DNA of 64,000 nt from Bacillota bacterium (GTDB taxonomy: Bacteria > Bacillota > Clostridia > Lachnospirales > Bianqueaceae). Where the stretch lies: NCBI GenBank assembly GCA_017620135.1, contig JAFZQZ010000096.1, forward strand, positions 1 to 64,000, given 5' to 3'. Of the stretch, positions 36,770-43,595 are shown piece by piece. Under the pieces are notes generated by a model. It searched no databases and was not told where the DNA came from. It saw only the letters and a program-made list of their open reading frames with translations. Position 1 is the first letter of the stretch; every line of letters starts with the position of its first letter. Both the position numbers and the translations under genes were made by a program.

Positions 36770-37564
36770 TTACTTGACTTCTCCGCATTCGGAGCATTGA
36801 TAGCCGGTGATGATTTCCTCATCCCAGGCTTCTGTTACCAGCACTTTCTCTTCGCCGATCTTTACCTTCTCTGTGTGATATTCGGCTTCATGGTGAACAG
36901 TTTCGGTCAGCGGCCTGCACCAGTAATTATGGTCCTCGCTGATACAGTGCTCAGCCATTTCCTGTAGGTTCTGGGTCTCATAGGAACAGCCCAGGCATGA
37001 GTAAATATATTCACCAGTAGGTACTTCTTCGTCCCATGCCTCGGTATCCAGAATCTGCTGTTCTTCGTAGACCGGTACCGTTTCATAAACGGCGTCATGA
37101 TGGATGACCTCTGTGATTGGGATCCAGGCATGAACATGCTCGGATTCTTTAGCAGGCATCTGATTTTCTGACTCTGTTTCGGATTCCTCTGACTGTTCCG
37201 GTGGATCCTCCGTTTTTTCAATCTCTGTCGCAGGAGAAATACTGTTTTCCTGCTCGGATGGTCTTTCCGGTTCAGGATCTGGAGTACGGGACGATTCGGA
37301 TTGATCTTTCTCATCCAGCTTATTTGATTCATCAGTTAAAGACTCTTCCGAGCTTTCGCTCACCGGCAGATCTTCGGTTTCCTGTGAATCGGCTGAACCA
37401 TCGTCCTTTATGACTGACTCCAGATCTGCATCTTCCTGATGAATTTCTTCAGTGATACTTACGACCGGTTCTTCCAGTTCCTGAACCATGTGGGGTTCAG
37501 GTGTGCAACTGCCGTGGCAGACAATGATTCCGAGCATAACAATTCCAATAACTGAGTGAATCAT
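36770..37564 (-). CDS. Secreted acidic protein with duplicated zinc-ribbon-like repeat
   Basis: 264 aa. A hydrophobic N-terminus (IGIVMLGIIVCHGSC) could be a signal peptide; it does not fit a good lipobox. A long stretch rich in Glu, Ser, Asp and Pro follows. From about 140 there are two similar repeats, each running through EVIHH or ETVHH, a variable part and EAWDEE, ending in YSCLGC and YQCSEC. The Cys and His content suggests metal binding. It is next to the giant surface protein and may act with it outside the cell. Confidence 0.65.
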   Translation of the reverse strand: MIHSVIGIVMLGIIVCHGSCTPEPHMVQELEEPVVSITEEIHQEDADLESVIKDDGSADSQETEDLPVSESSEESLTDESNKLDEKDQSESSRTPDPEPERPSEQENSISPATEIEKTEDPPEQSEESETESENQMPAKESEHVHAWIPITEVIHHDAVYETVPVYEEQQILDTEAWDEEVPTGEYIYSCLGCSYETQNLQEMAEHCISEDHNYWCRPLTETVHHEAEYHTEKVKIGEEKVLVTEAWDEEIITGYQCSECGEVK

Positions 37565-37670
37565 CTCGCCCTCCTTCTCTTTATTACTTGATATAGACTA
37601 CATCTCTCAGGTAGTTTCTTTCTTTCGGAGAGTACTGAGAGAATAATAGGGTTGGGTTGTAGGGAAGGGA

Positions 37671-38639
37671 TCAGCGGGCATCCTGGCCTCTCGGTCTATC
37701 ACGGGAATGATTTTTCAGATATTCTCCGAAAAACCTCAGCGCATCATAGATATAATCTTCCCTCTCCACCAACTTGATGTGTTTTGGTATGACTTCGTTG
37801 AATCGATCAGCCCGAAGAACGATTCGTTCTTTCTGGTTTGGCTTAAGCTCAGACATGATCGCTTCAATGGCTTCTGCTGTCAGATTCCCATTTTCAGCCA
37901 TCTTCCTCATGCGGATCGTCTGATCATGGGAGGGAGTAGCCTCATTACGATCGATCTGTTCATACAGACTGTTCTGCTGGTCAGTATTAAGAAACGAGAC
38001 CTCATAGGCGGGCCTCATTTTCATCCGACCTTCATCGACCAGATTCAGAAGCTCAGGAGTCAGATTTGTCAGACGGATATATCGTTTTATCTGAGAAACG
38101 CTGTCGCCTGTTTCTTCCGATAATCTTCCGTTCCCTCGTTCTCTATCTAACTTCGGCTCCACTGGGTCCGAAGTTAAATCAGTCCTCATTCCCTGCCTGT
38201 TCATGGCATCTAATCGCATTTTGTAAGCAAATGCTTTTTCACTTGGTAAAATGTGCGATCGTTGAAAGTTGCTTTCCACCATTAAAACCGTTGCCTGATC
38301 TCTTGTCAAATCTACGATTTCAGCTCGGAGAGTCGGAATACCGAGAATCTCACAAGCCCGCTTTCGTCTGTGACCGGAAATCAGTTCGTATCTCCCATCT
38401 TCTTTCTTCCTGACCGTAGCAGGAGTAATGATTCCATGTTCCTTAATACTGTCGATCAGGGCTTCCATATCTTCATCATCTCTGACTTTGTATGGATGAT
38501 TCGGGAAGTCATCAATTTGTTCCAGTGGAATTTCATTGATCTTCGCCAGTTTTTCTTCATCCCGCTGTTCCTGTGTGCTGAAGATGTCATCGTACGAACG
38601 AAGATCGAGTTTGATGTCTCTTTTGTTCCCGCTCGGCAT
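37671..38639 (-). CDS. parB: ParB-family partition protein
   Basis: 322 aa. It has the ParB N-terminal domain (ISGHRRKRACEILG), followed by a central helix-turn-helix region (RLSEETGDSVSQIKRYIRL). It binds a parS-like site and, with ParA, keeps the excised element from being lost. Its start overlaps the end of parA by 53 bp in a second frame. Confidence 0.92.
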   Translation of the reverse strand: MPSGNKRDIKLDLRSYDDIFSTQEQRDEEKLAKINEIPLEQIDDFPNHPYKVRDDEDMEALIDSIKEHGIITPATVRKKEDGRYELISGHRRKRACEILGIPTLRAEIVDLTRDQATVLMVESNFQRSHILPSEKAFAYKMRLDAMNRQGMRTDLTSDPVEPKLDRERGNGRLSEETGDSVSQIKRYIRLTNLTPELLNLVDEGRMKMRPAYEVSFLNTDQQNSLYEQIDRNEATPSHDQTIRMRKMAENGNLTAEAIEAIMSELKPNQKERIVLRADRFNEVIPKHIKLVEREDYIYDALRFFGEYLKNHSRDRPRGQDAR

Positions 38640-39414
38640 CTCTGATCACCTCCTCTGCCAAACTCATATATGCCAGTGCAGCTGGACAACTTGCGTCATA
38701 AGCGAAGATACTCTTCCCTTTCGCACTGGCTTCCGCTACCTTCACAGCGATTGGAATCGTATTTGGAAAGATCCGAAGCTGATCCCCAAACGTCGAATGA
38801 ATAGCATCGATAGTGCTCTTTGCCAGATTTGTTCGATTGTCAACCAGAGTAATCAAAATTCCCCCTATAGATATGGAAGGATTCAGGTGTCGGCTGACTT
38901 TCAGGATCGTTTTCAGCAGATCCGTCATACCTTTCGCAGGCAAGTACTGAGCTTGTACCGGTATAATGACACTGTCTGCTGCAGTAAGTGCATTCAAACT
39001 GACCATGCCAAGTGATGGCTGACAGTCTATGACAATGAAGTCATACATATCTCGGACATCATTTATATATCTCCTCAGAACCGTCTCCCGTGACATCGCA
39101 TTGATCAGGTTCATTTCCATGGAGGATAATTCCAGGTTTGATGGCAGCAGATCAATGCCTTCCGAATGATGAAGAATTCCCTTTAAAGGATCTTCTCCGT
39201 TTTCCATCAGGACATCATGAAGTTTGTTATTCAGCGTGATCTCCAGCTCATCCGATCTTTGCCAGCCCATGTGGGCAGTCAGATCAGCCTGGGGATCCGC
39301 ATCTATTGCTAACACTTTCGCACCGAGCATAGTGAGCCCGGCGGAAAGATTTAAGGCGGTAGTTGTTTTGCCGACTCCACCTTTGCTGTTTGATATACAT
39401 ATTACTTGATTCAT
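38587..39414 (-). CDS. parA: ParA-family partition ATPase
   Basis: 275 aa. The deviant Walker A motif KGGVGKTT is near residue 11, with DADPQAD and VIDCQPSLGM further on. The ATG at 39414 follows AAAGGAA. Upstream lies a roughly 1-kb gene-free leader, so its control may be complex. First gene of the parA-parB unit. Confidence 0.93.
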   Translation of the reverse strand: MNQVICISNSKGGVGKTTTALNLSAGLTMLGAKVLAIDADPQADLTAHMGWQRSDELEITLNNKLHDVLMENGEDPLKGILHHSEGIDLLPSNLELSSMEMNLINAMSRETVLRRYINDVRDMYDFIVIDCQPSLGMVSLNALTAADSVIIPVQAQYLPAKGMTDLLKTILKVSRHLNPSISIGGILITLVDNRTNLAKSTIDAIHSTFGDQLRIFPNTIPIAVKVAEASAKGKSIFAYDASCPAALAYMSLAEEVIRDAEREQKRHQTRSSFVR

Positions 39415-39773
39415 AGTTTTGTTCTTTCCTTTTAGAGTAGAAGTAAATGCTTCTGCCAGATTCTGAGCCGCTTAGCTCATCTCATGGGAATCTCACCCCT
39501 CCGAGGATCTCTCCGAGCCGGATCACCGCTGTCAGTGCCATCCGGAAGTACCATTATCGTCCTGATGATCCTGGCCCGGCAGGAGTCTGTCCTACCTTTC
39601 AACCGGGATTGTTTCGCTACCGTTAGGATCTCGGCGTACCCGGTTCGTGGCTCATATCAGGATTTGAAGTTCTGGTTTCAGCTATTCAATTTTCAATGTT
39701 CAAGTGGCAGAGGAAAAAGTCCCTCTACTTACAAGGACCGGGAGAGGCCGTTTGTTCGGGTTTTTGAAAAAAT

Positions 39774-39795
39774 AATTTGTGAACAATTTGTGAAC
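39774..39795. repeat. Tandem 11-bp repeat
   Basis: Two exact head-to-tail copies of AATTTGTGAAC. On the minus strand they overlap a promoter-like sequence for parA, so they could be an operator or a ParB-type site. Confidence 0.5.
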
Positions 39796-39836
39796 AAGAA
39801 AAACCATCATCAATCCTCCTGACTTTTTGGGCATAA

Positions 39837-39872
39837 TAAAAAAGCCTATCAACGACATTTCGTTGATAGGGC
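39837..39872 (-). terminator. Intrinsic terminator far upstream of parA
   Basis: Minus-strand hairpin GCCCTATCAACG-N6-CGTTGATAGGC followed by TTTTTTATT. No minus-strand gene feeds it within the window, so it may end a short non-coding transcript or insulate parA from transcription across the element boundary. Confidence 0.7.
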
Positions 39873-40115
39873 AAAAATGAACTATAATAGAAGATAACCT
39901 TCTTGAATTTAATATTTTGGGTACTCAGGGTTTACCCCGAGTACTTTAAACGGTTGTGAAGCAAAATTGAGTGTTCGGGGTTTTCATGCATCGCAATTCT
40001 TGTATACTTATGTATCAATTTCGCGGTGCAATTTTGAGAAAAATCTGAGAAAAATAAAGGAAGCAAGCCCTGAAACCCGCTCCTTTACTGGTTTTTTTGA
40101 ACTATCCTTTACTTT

Positions 40116-40208
40116 CGAGACCCCGATGCCTCATCACATCATCCCGCCAAATTCGGCGGGTTTTCTTTTGTCCGGAAGCCACTGTTTATGCGGCCTCCGG
40201 GCATTTTG
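40116..40208 (+). repeat. Conserved double-hairpin element, copy 1
   Basis: Starts with CGAGACCCCGATGCCTCATC, then hairpin CCCGCC-N5-GGCGGG plus TTTT, then a second hairpin with the conserved loop ACTGTTTATGC and a T-rich end. A second copy lies at 41904-41996. The first-hairpin stem differs in sequence but still pairs, which suggests selection on structure. It may also act as a tandem terminator. Confidence 0.7.
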
Positions 40209-40264
40209 TTTGTTGTCATATCAGCTTTTGAGTCCAAGATAATACCCTCATTTTGACGACAATT

Positions 40265-40297
40265 TGCGTACACCTCTGCGTACATCTTGCGTACACC
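40265..40297. repeat. Three helically spaced direct repeats TGCGTACAYC
   Basis: Copies at 40265-40274, 40277-40286 and 40288-40297, 11-12 bp apart, i.e. on one face of the helix. Such sets are typical of tyrosine-recombinase arm sites at the ends of integrative elements or of repressor sites. No integrase is nearby in the window. Confidence 0.5.
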
Positions 40298-40373
40298 TTC
40301 GACTTTCCTCTTTCTGTTAATACTTTAAATCTCCACTTTCTTTTAAGAGCTGCATATCCATCGGATTTATAGA

Positions 40374-40423
40374 TGCAATATTTGCACGTCCATCTTGACA
40401 AATACATGCAAATATTGCATAAT
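40374..40423 (+). promoter_or_regulatory. Promoter and paired operators of the HTH-MntA/HEPN operon
   Basis: TTGACA at 40395-40400 and CATAAT at 40418-40423 are 17 bp apart. Two inverted copies of a 13-bp near-palindrome (TGCAATATTTGCA at 40374-40386 and TGCAAATATTGCA at 40407-40419) lie just upstream of the -35 and over the spacer, with centres 33 bp or three helical turns apart. The HTH of the antitoxin is the natural ligand. Confidence 0.75.
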
Positions 40424-40448
40424 ATTCACGAGGGAGGATGTGCAAATT

Positions 40449-40922
40449 ATGAATGAATTAAAAAGACTAAGGTTGGATCTGGGGCTCACACAGCAAGAAA
40501 CAGCAAAAAAAATCGGTGTTTCGCTTCGCTCTTATGTAACATATGAAAACGATGAAACAAAAGCAAACACACCTAAATACCGCTTCCTTCTATCTGAATT
40601 AACACAAATGAAAAGAATAGATGAAGCACACGGACTTTTGACAATCGATAAAATCACATCTATTTGTGGTTCTGTTTTTCCAAACTATCGTGTTGACTTT
40701 TGTTATCTTTTCGGATCATATGCAAAAGACAAAGCCGTACCATCCAGTGATGTTGATCTCTTAATCTCAACAAAAACAACAGGACTGCAGTTTTATGAAC
40801 TTACAGAGATTCTTAGAGAAAAGCTTCAAAAAAAAGTGGACCTAATAGAGACCAAACAGTTATTGAATAACGAAGACCTTCTTTGCGAAGTATTAAAGGA
40901 CGGAATCAAAATATATGGATAA
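40449..40922 (+). CDS. Xre-HTH/MntA nucleotidyltransferase fusion antitoxin
   Basis: 157 aa from ATG 40449, chosen for AGGGAGG 11 bases upstream. The N-terminus is an Xre-type helix-turn-helix (LRLDLGLTQQETAKKIGVSL) and the C-terminus a MNT-type minimal nucleotidyltransferase with GSx10DxD seen as FGSYAKDKAVPSSDVDLLI. MntA antitoxins silence their HEPN toxin by adding AMP to a tyrosine. The fused HTH suggests that the antitoxin also represses its own operon. It overlaps the toxin gene by 8 bp. Confidence 0.88.
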   Translation: MNELKRLRLDLGLTQQETAKKIGVSLRSYVTYENDETKANTPKYRFLLSELTQMKRIDEAHGLLTIDKITSICGSVFPNYRVDFCYLFGSYAKDKAVPSSDVDLLISTKTTGLQFYELTEILREKLQKKVDLIETKQLLNNEDLLCEVLKDGIKIYG

Positions 40923-41262
40923 CACAAAAGATGATCGTTATTATACAATACGAATCCAGGAAGATTTGTCATTTATAATACGGAACATGGAAAAAACAAC
41001 TATAGAGCAATATTCAACGAATGAAATTTTACAAGACTCTATGATGTTTCGATTGATCCAGATCTCTGAAAATACAAGGAAGCTGAGTGATGGTTTTAAA
41101 AGAAGCCATCCATTGATTCCTTGGACCGCAGTCTATGGCCTCAGGAACAGAATAGTTCATGATTATGGTAATATAGATCTTAGAATTGTGTTTGATACTC
41201 TCAAACAAGATATCCCTGAATTGTATAGACAAATCCAAGAAGAGTTAAGGAATTCATTCTGA
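40915..41262 (+). CDS. hepT: HEPN-domain RNase toxin (HepT)
   Basis: 115 aa. It contains the HEPN RNase motif RX4HXY as RNRIVHDY near residue 75, in which R and H are catalytic and Y is the AMPylation target in the HepT/MntA type. Its start overlaps the antitoxin stop (ATGGATAA), so the pair is translationally coupled. Likely roles are defence by growth arrest or retention of the element. Confidence 0.9.
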   Translation: MDNTKDDRYYTIRIQEDLSFIIRNMEKTTIEQYSTNEILQDSMMFRLIQISENTRKLSDGFKRSHPLIPWTAVYGLRNRIVHDYGNIDLRIVFDTLKQDIPELYRQIQEELRNSF

Positions 41263-41322
41263 AATATCAAAAAGAGCTGGAGGAAATGTGGGAGACAAAG
41301 AAATATATAAAACTCCCTTTGC

Positions 41323-41576
41323 AATATTTCGAAACATGGAATAAGCTTTGAAGAAGCACAGACTGTTTTTATGACGAGAATGCTATCATGTTTGATGATC
41401 CGGACCACTCTGCGGAGGAGGAGCGGTTTTTGATCATTGGAATCACATCACATGATAATCTTTGCATTGTAAGTCATTGTTATCGAGGGCGGGATGATAT
41501 CATCCGTATCATTTCTGCAAGGAAAGCAACGAGAAATGAAACCAGAACCTATCAAAGCTATCTGGGAGGTGAATAA
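41323..41576 (+). pseudogene. Decayed BrnT-type toxin gene
   Basis: BrnT-like sequence NISKHGISFEEAQTVF is read in one frame at 41323-41370, and YDENAIMFDDPDHSAEEERF with a typical C-terminus ISARKATRNE in another. The two are joined if one T is added to the T-run at about 41366-41370. The usual N-terminal FEWD stretch is missing. So the toxin has lost its start and has a 1-base deletion. Confidence 0.75.
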
Positions 41577-41578
41577 TA

Positions 41579-41794
41579 ATGCGTGAAGAATACGAGATTG
41601 AGAAACTGAATCCGAGGAAAAACCCGTACTCCAATCGGTTAAAGAAACAGGTTACAATCAACCTGAATACCGAGACGATTGAGTATTTTAAGGAAATGTC
41701 ATCCCAGTCAGGTATACCGTATCAGACATTGATCAACCTATATCTGACAGATTGTGCACAGAATCATCGGAAGCTACAGATGATTTGGGACTGA
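41579..41794 (+). CDS. brnA: BrnA-type antitoxin
   Basis: 71 aa. The basic N-terminus is followed by a ribbon-helix-helix-like fold (KKQVTINLNTETIEYFKEMS) with IPYQTLINLYLTD, as in BrnA. GGGAGGTG lies 9 bases upstream of the ATG. It begins 2 bp after the toxin remnant, the normal brnT-brnA order, and appears intact although its toxin is broken. Confidence 0.8.
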   Translation: MREEYEIEKLNPRKNPYSNRLKKQVTINLNTETIEYFKEMSSQSGIPYQTLINLYLTDCAQNHRKLQMIWD

Positions 41795-41838
41795 TCGGAA
41801 TCCTGTATACACCTGCAGTGACGAAGTCGCTTTCACTC

Positions 41839-41996
41839 CATCGGGGGCTGATGAAGCCGAATGCCGCTTAGAACCTCACTTTCTAAAAGATTTCTAGCCG
41901 ATCCGAGACCCCGATGCCTCATCACTCATACCTCGCTTAACGTGAGGTTTTCTTTTTGCCCGGAGGCCACTGTTTATGCGGTTTCCGGGCGTTTTT
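41839..41996 (+). repeat. Structured region with double-hairpin element, copy 2
   Basis: The part 41904-41996 matches the element at 40116-40208 (same opening CGAGACCCCGATGCCTCATC and same loop ACTGTTTATGC). Upstream, CATCGGGG at 41839-41846 can pair with CCCCGATG at 41909-41916 and encloses a GGCT-N5-AGCC hairpin, so the full fold could be about 160 nt. The upstream arm is absent in copy 1. No gene is seen in 41795-42063. Confidence 0.6.
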
Positions 41997-42063
41997 CTTT
42001 TCTCCACAAAACCTTTGCTGTCCAATATATTAGCTTTCTGAACATCTACCATTTCAAAAACGC

Positions 42064-42750
42064 TTACTCTTTCTTGGATGAGCCGATTGCGCTTTTGATA
42101 CAGAAGAAGTATAAGAACAGCACCATCAGGAGCTCACCAAACATGCTGATGAAGAAGATCAGATCGCTGTTTCCGGTTGCCGGACCGAGCGCAGAAAAAG
42201 CAAACATGAAGAATGCAGAAAGGAAAAGATGAGGATTCTTTTGCCTGATCCATACAACAATACCGACAGCCATCATGGGGATCACAGTGCCAAAGGACAG
42301 GACCCTGCTGATCGCGTCTGCCCACTTAGGCGTTTCTTCTCCCGAGGCAAGACGGACGACTCCCGCGATTTCCCGTTTTTCCAGAACCGTTGCAAGTGCC
42401 TGCGCCAAGCCGCCGACCATCAGCACGACTGTCAGGATCCAGACAACGATCAGCCAGCCTTTTTTCAGTTTCAGGGCATAAGCACAAATAGGAAAGATCA
42501 GTGGGATCAGCAGCCCGTGAGCAACAAAGCGTGCGGGGCTGATCGAAAAAAGAATACCTTCCGGCAGTATCTTGCCAAGCCCGATGATCGCAGCATCCAG
42601 GATCAGCCCGATCGTTAATACGCCTGAGCAGAGAGCGACCGGTTGTTTATGATGCTTTGCCTGAAGAAACAAAAACACGGCGATCAGTATTTCCGCTGCA
42701 ACGATACACCAGATGGATGGTGCACAGATAGTCATAAAGAATTCTCTCAT
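42064..42750 (-). CDS. Polytopic membrane protein, 228 aa
   Basis: About seven hydrophobic helices cover most of the 228 residues (for example WCIVAAEILIAVFLFLQA and WLIVVWILTVVLMVGGLA). AAAGGAG lies 7 bases before ATG 42750. No family is recognised with confidence. It stands alone, first gene of the likely chromosomal flank; C-terminus ends in a basic tail. Confidence 0.7.
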   Translation of the reverse strand: MREFFMTICAPSIWCIVAAEILIAVFLFLQAKHHKQPVALCSGVLTIGLILDAAIIGLGKILPEGILFSISPARFVAHGLLIPLIFPICAYALKLKKGWLIVVWILTVVLMVGGLAQALATVLEKREIAGVVRLASGEETPKWADAISRVLSFGTVIPMMAVGIVVWIRQKNPHLFLSAFFMFAFSALGPATGNSDLIFFISMFGELLMVLFLYFFCIKSAIGSSKKE

Positions 42751-42919
42751 CTATTTTCTCCTTTGTCGTGCCATTAGTTAATATCATACTCGACAATCAT
42801 CGAAATAGCAAGCTTAGGTATCGATTCACGGAATCGTTATCGTCAGGAGTGCCCCACTTGAAGAATCATCCGTTCACTTACTTGTTTTTATGATAGCATG
42901 TTATAGTCAACCATTTCCA

Positions 42920-43594
42920 TCAACATATTATCTTTCCATCTACCAGATGATATTCCTTCATGCAAACTTCCGCTACCAGTGGGTCATGCGTGACAATTAG
43001 AATAGTTAGCCCTTTCTCCCTGTTGATTTTCTGCAGAAGCTCCATCAACAGGATCGTATTCTCCCTGTCCAGCGCACCGGTTGGTTCGTCAGCCAGAATG
43101 ACCTGCGCATTCATATTTAATGCACGGGCGATTGCGACCCGCTGTTTCTGGCCACCGGAAAGTTTCCCTGCCGGTTTGCGGTATAGTCCCATTAGTCCCA
43201 CCTCATCCATGACTTTCATCGCATTGGAACGGTTTTCTTTCGTGTGTCTTCCTCCGATCATCTGCGGAAGGCATACGTTGAAAAGTGTGCTCTCTTCCTC
43301 AAGCAGACTGTAATCCTGAGAAATAAAGCCGATATCGGTATTGCGCAGACGGCACGTCTCCTTCTCTTTCATGGTCTCCACATCCTGACCATTCCAGCAG
43401 TATTGTCCTGATGACAATTTCTCGATTCCCGCGATGATCTTTAGAAGTGTCGTCTTTCCCGATCCGGAAGGTCCGGTGATCGCGATCATTTCACCCTTTT
43501 CGATCGTCAGACTTGTTCCTGCCAACGCCGCGACTTCGGTCTCTTTGCCTATATCATATTTCTTAACAGCGTCTTTCAATTCAATCAGTCCCAC
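42920..43594 (-). CDS. ABC transporter ATPase, LolD/MacB type
   Basis: 224 aa. Walker A GPSGSGKT, signature LSGGQKQRVAIARAL and Walker B VILADEPTGALD are all intact. Family members of this length drive FtsX-type permeases that move peptides, lipoproteins or antibiotics away from the membrane. It follows two permease genes, 1 bp after the second. Confidence 0.93.
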   Translation of the reverse strand: MGLIELKDAVKKYDIGKETEVAALAGTSLTIEKGEMIAITGPSGSGKTTLLKIIAGIEKLSSGQYCWNGQDVETMKEKETCRLRNTDIGFISQDYSLLEEESTLFNVCLPQMIGGRHTKENRSNAMKVMDEVGLMGLYRKPAGKLSGGQKQRVAIARALNMNAQVILADEPTGALDRENTILLMELLQKINREKGLTILIVTHDPLVAEVCMKEYHLVDGKIIC

Positions 43595-43595
43595 G

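Larger units (their letters stand above)
39415..40448. other. Long gene-free leader and intergenic region upstream of parA
   Basis: About 1 kb with no convincing gene. Going right from parA it holds: a G+C-rich, structured-looking stretch at about 39460-39720 with TCCTAACGGTAGCGAAA on the minus strand; a perfect 11-bp tandem repeat AATTTGTGAAC at 39774-39795 that may overlap a promoter (TTGTTC-17-TATTTT on the minus strand); a minus-strand terminator at 39837-39872; a hairpin GTACTC-GGG-N5-CCC-GAGTAC at 39921-39944; a double hairpin at 40116-40208; three spaced direct repeats at 40265-40297; and the operators of the antitoxin gene. Confidence 0.6.

Noticed and set aside
39600-39660. Fragment of 23S rRNA
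   Set aside because: Only about 16 bases resemble the rRNA core and an extra base interrupts them; the flanks do not match.
40265-40297. Short spaced repeats as a CRISPR array
   Set aside because: The units are 10 bp and the spacers 1-2 bp, far too short, and no cas gene is present.
40216-40407. Minus-strand 63-codon frame overlapping the antitoxin promoter
   Set aside because: It runs through the direct repeats and operators, lacks a ribosome binding site, and has no domain. At best it is a remnant.
41839-41870. CTGATGA followed by GAA, like the core of a hammerhead ribozyme
   Set aside because: The spacing leaves no room for stem II and the GAAA core is incomplete. The bases are better explained by the GGCT-N5-AGCC hairpin.
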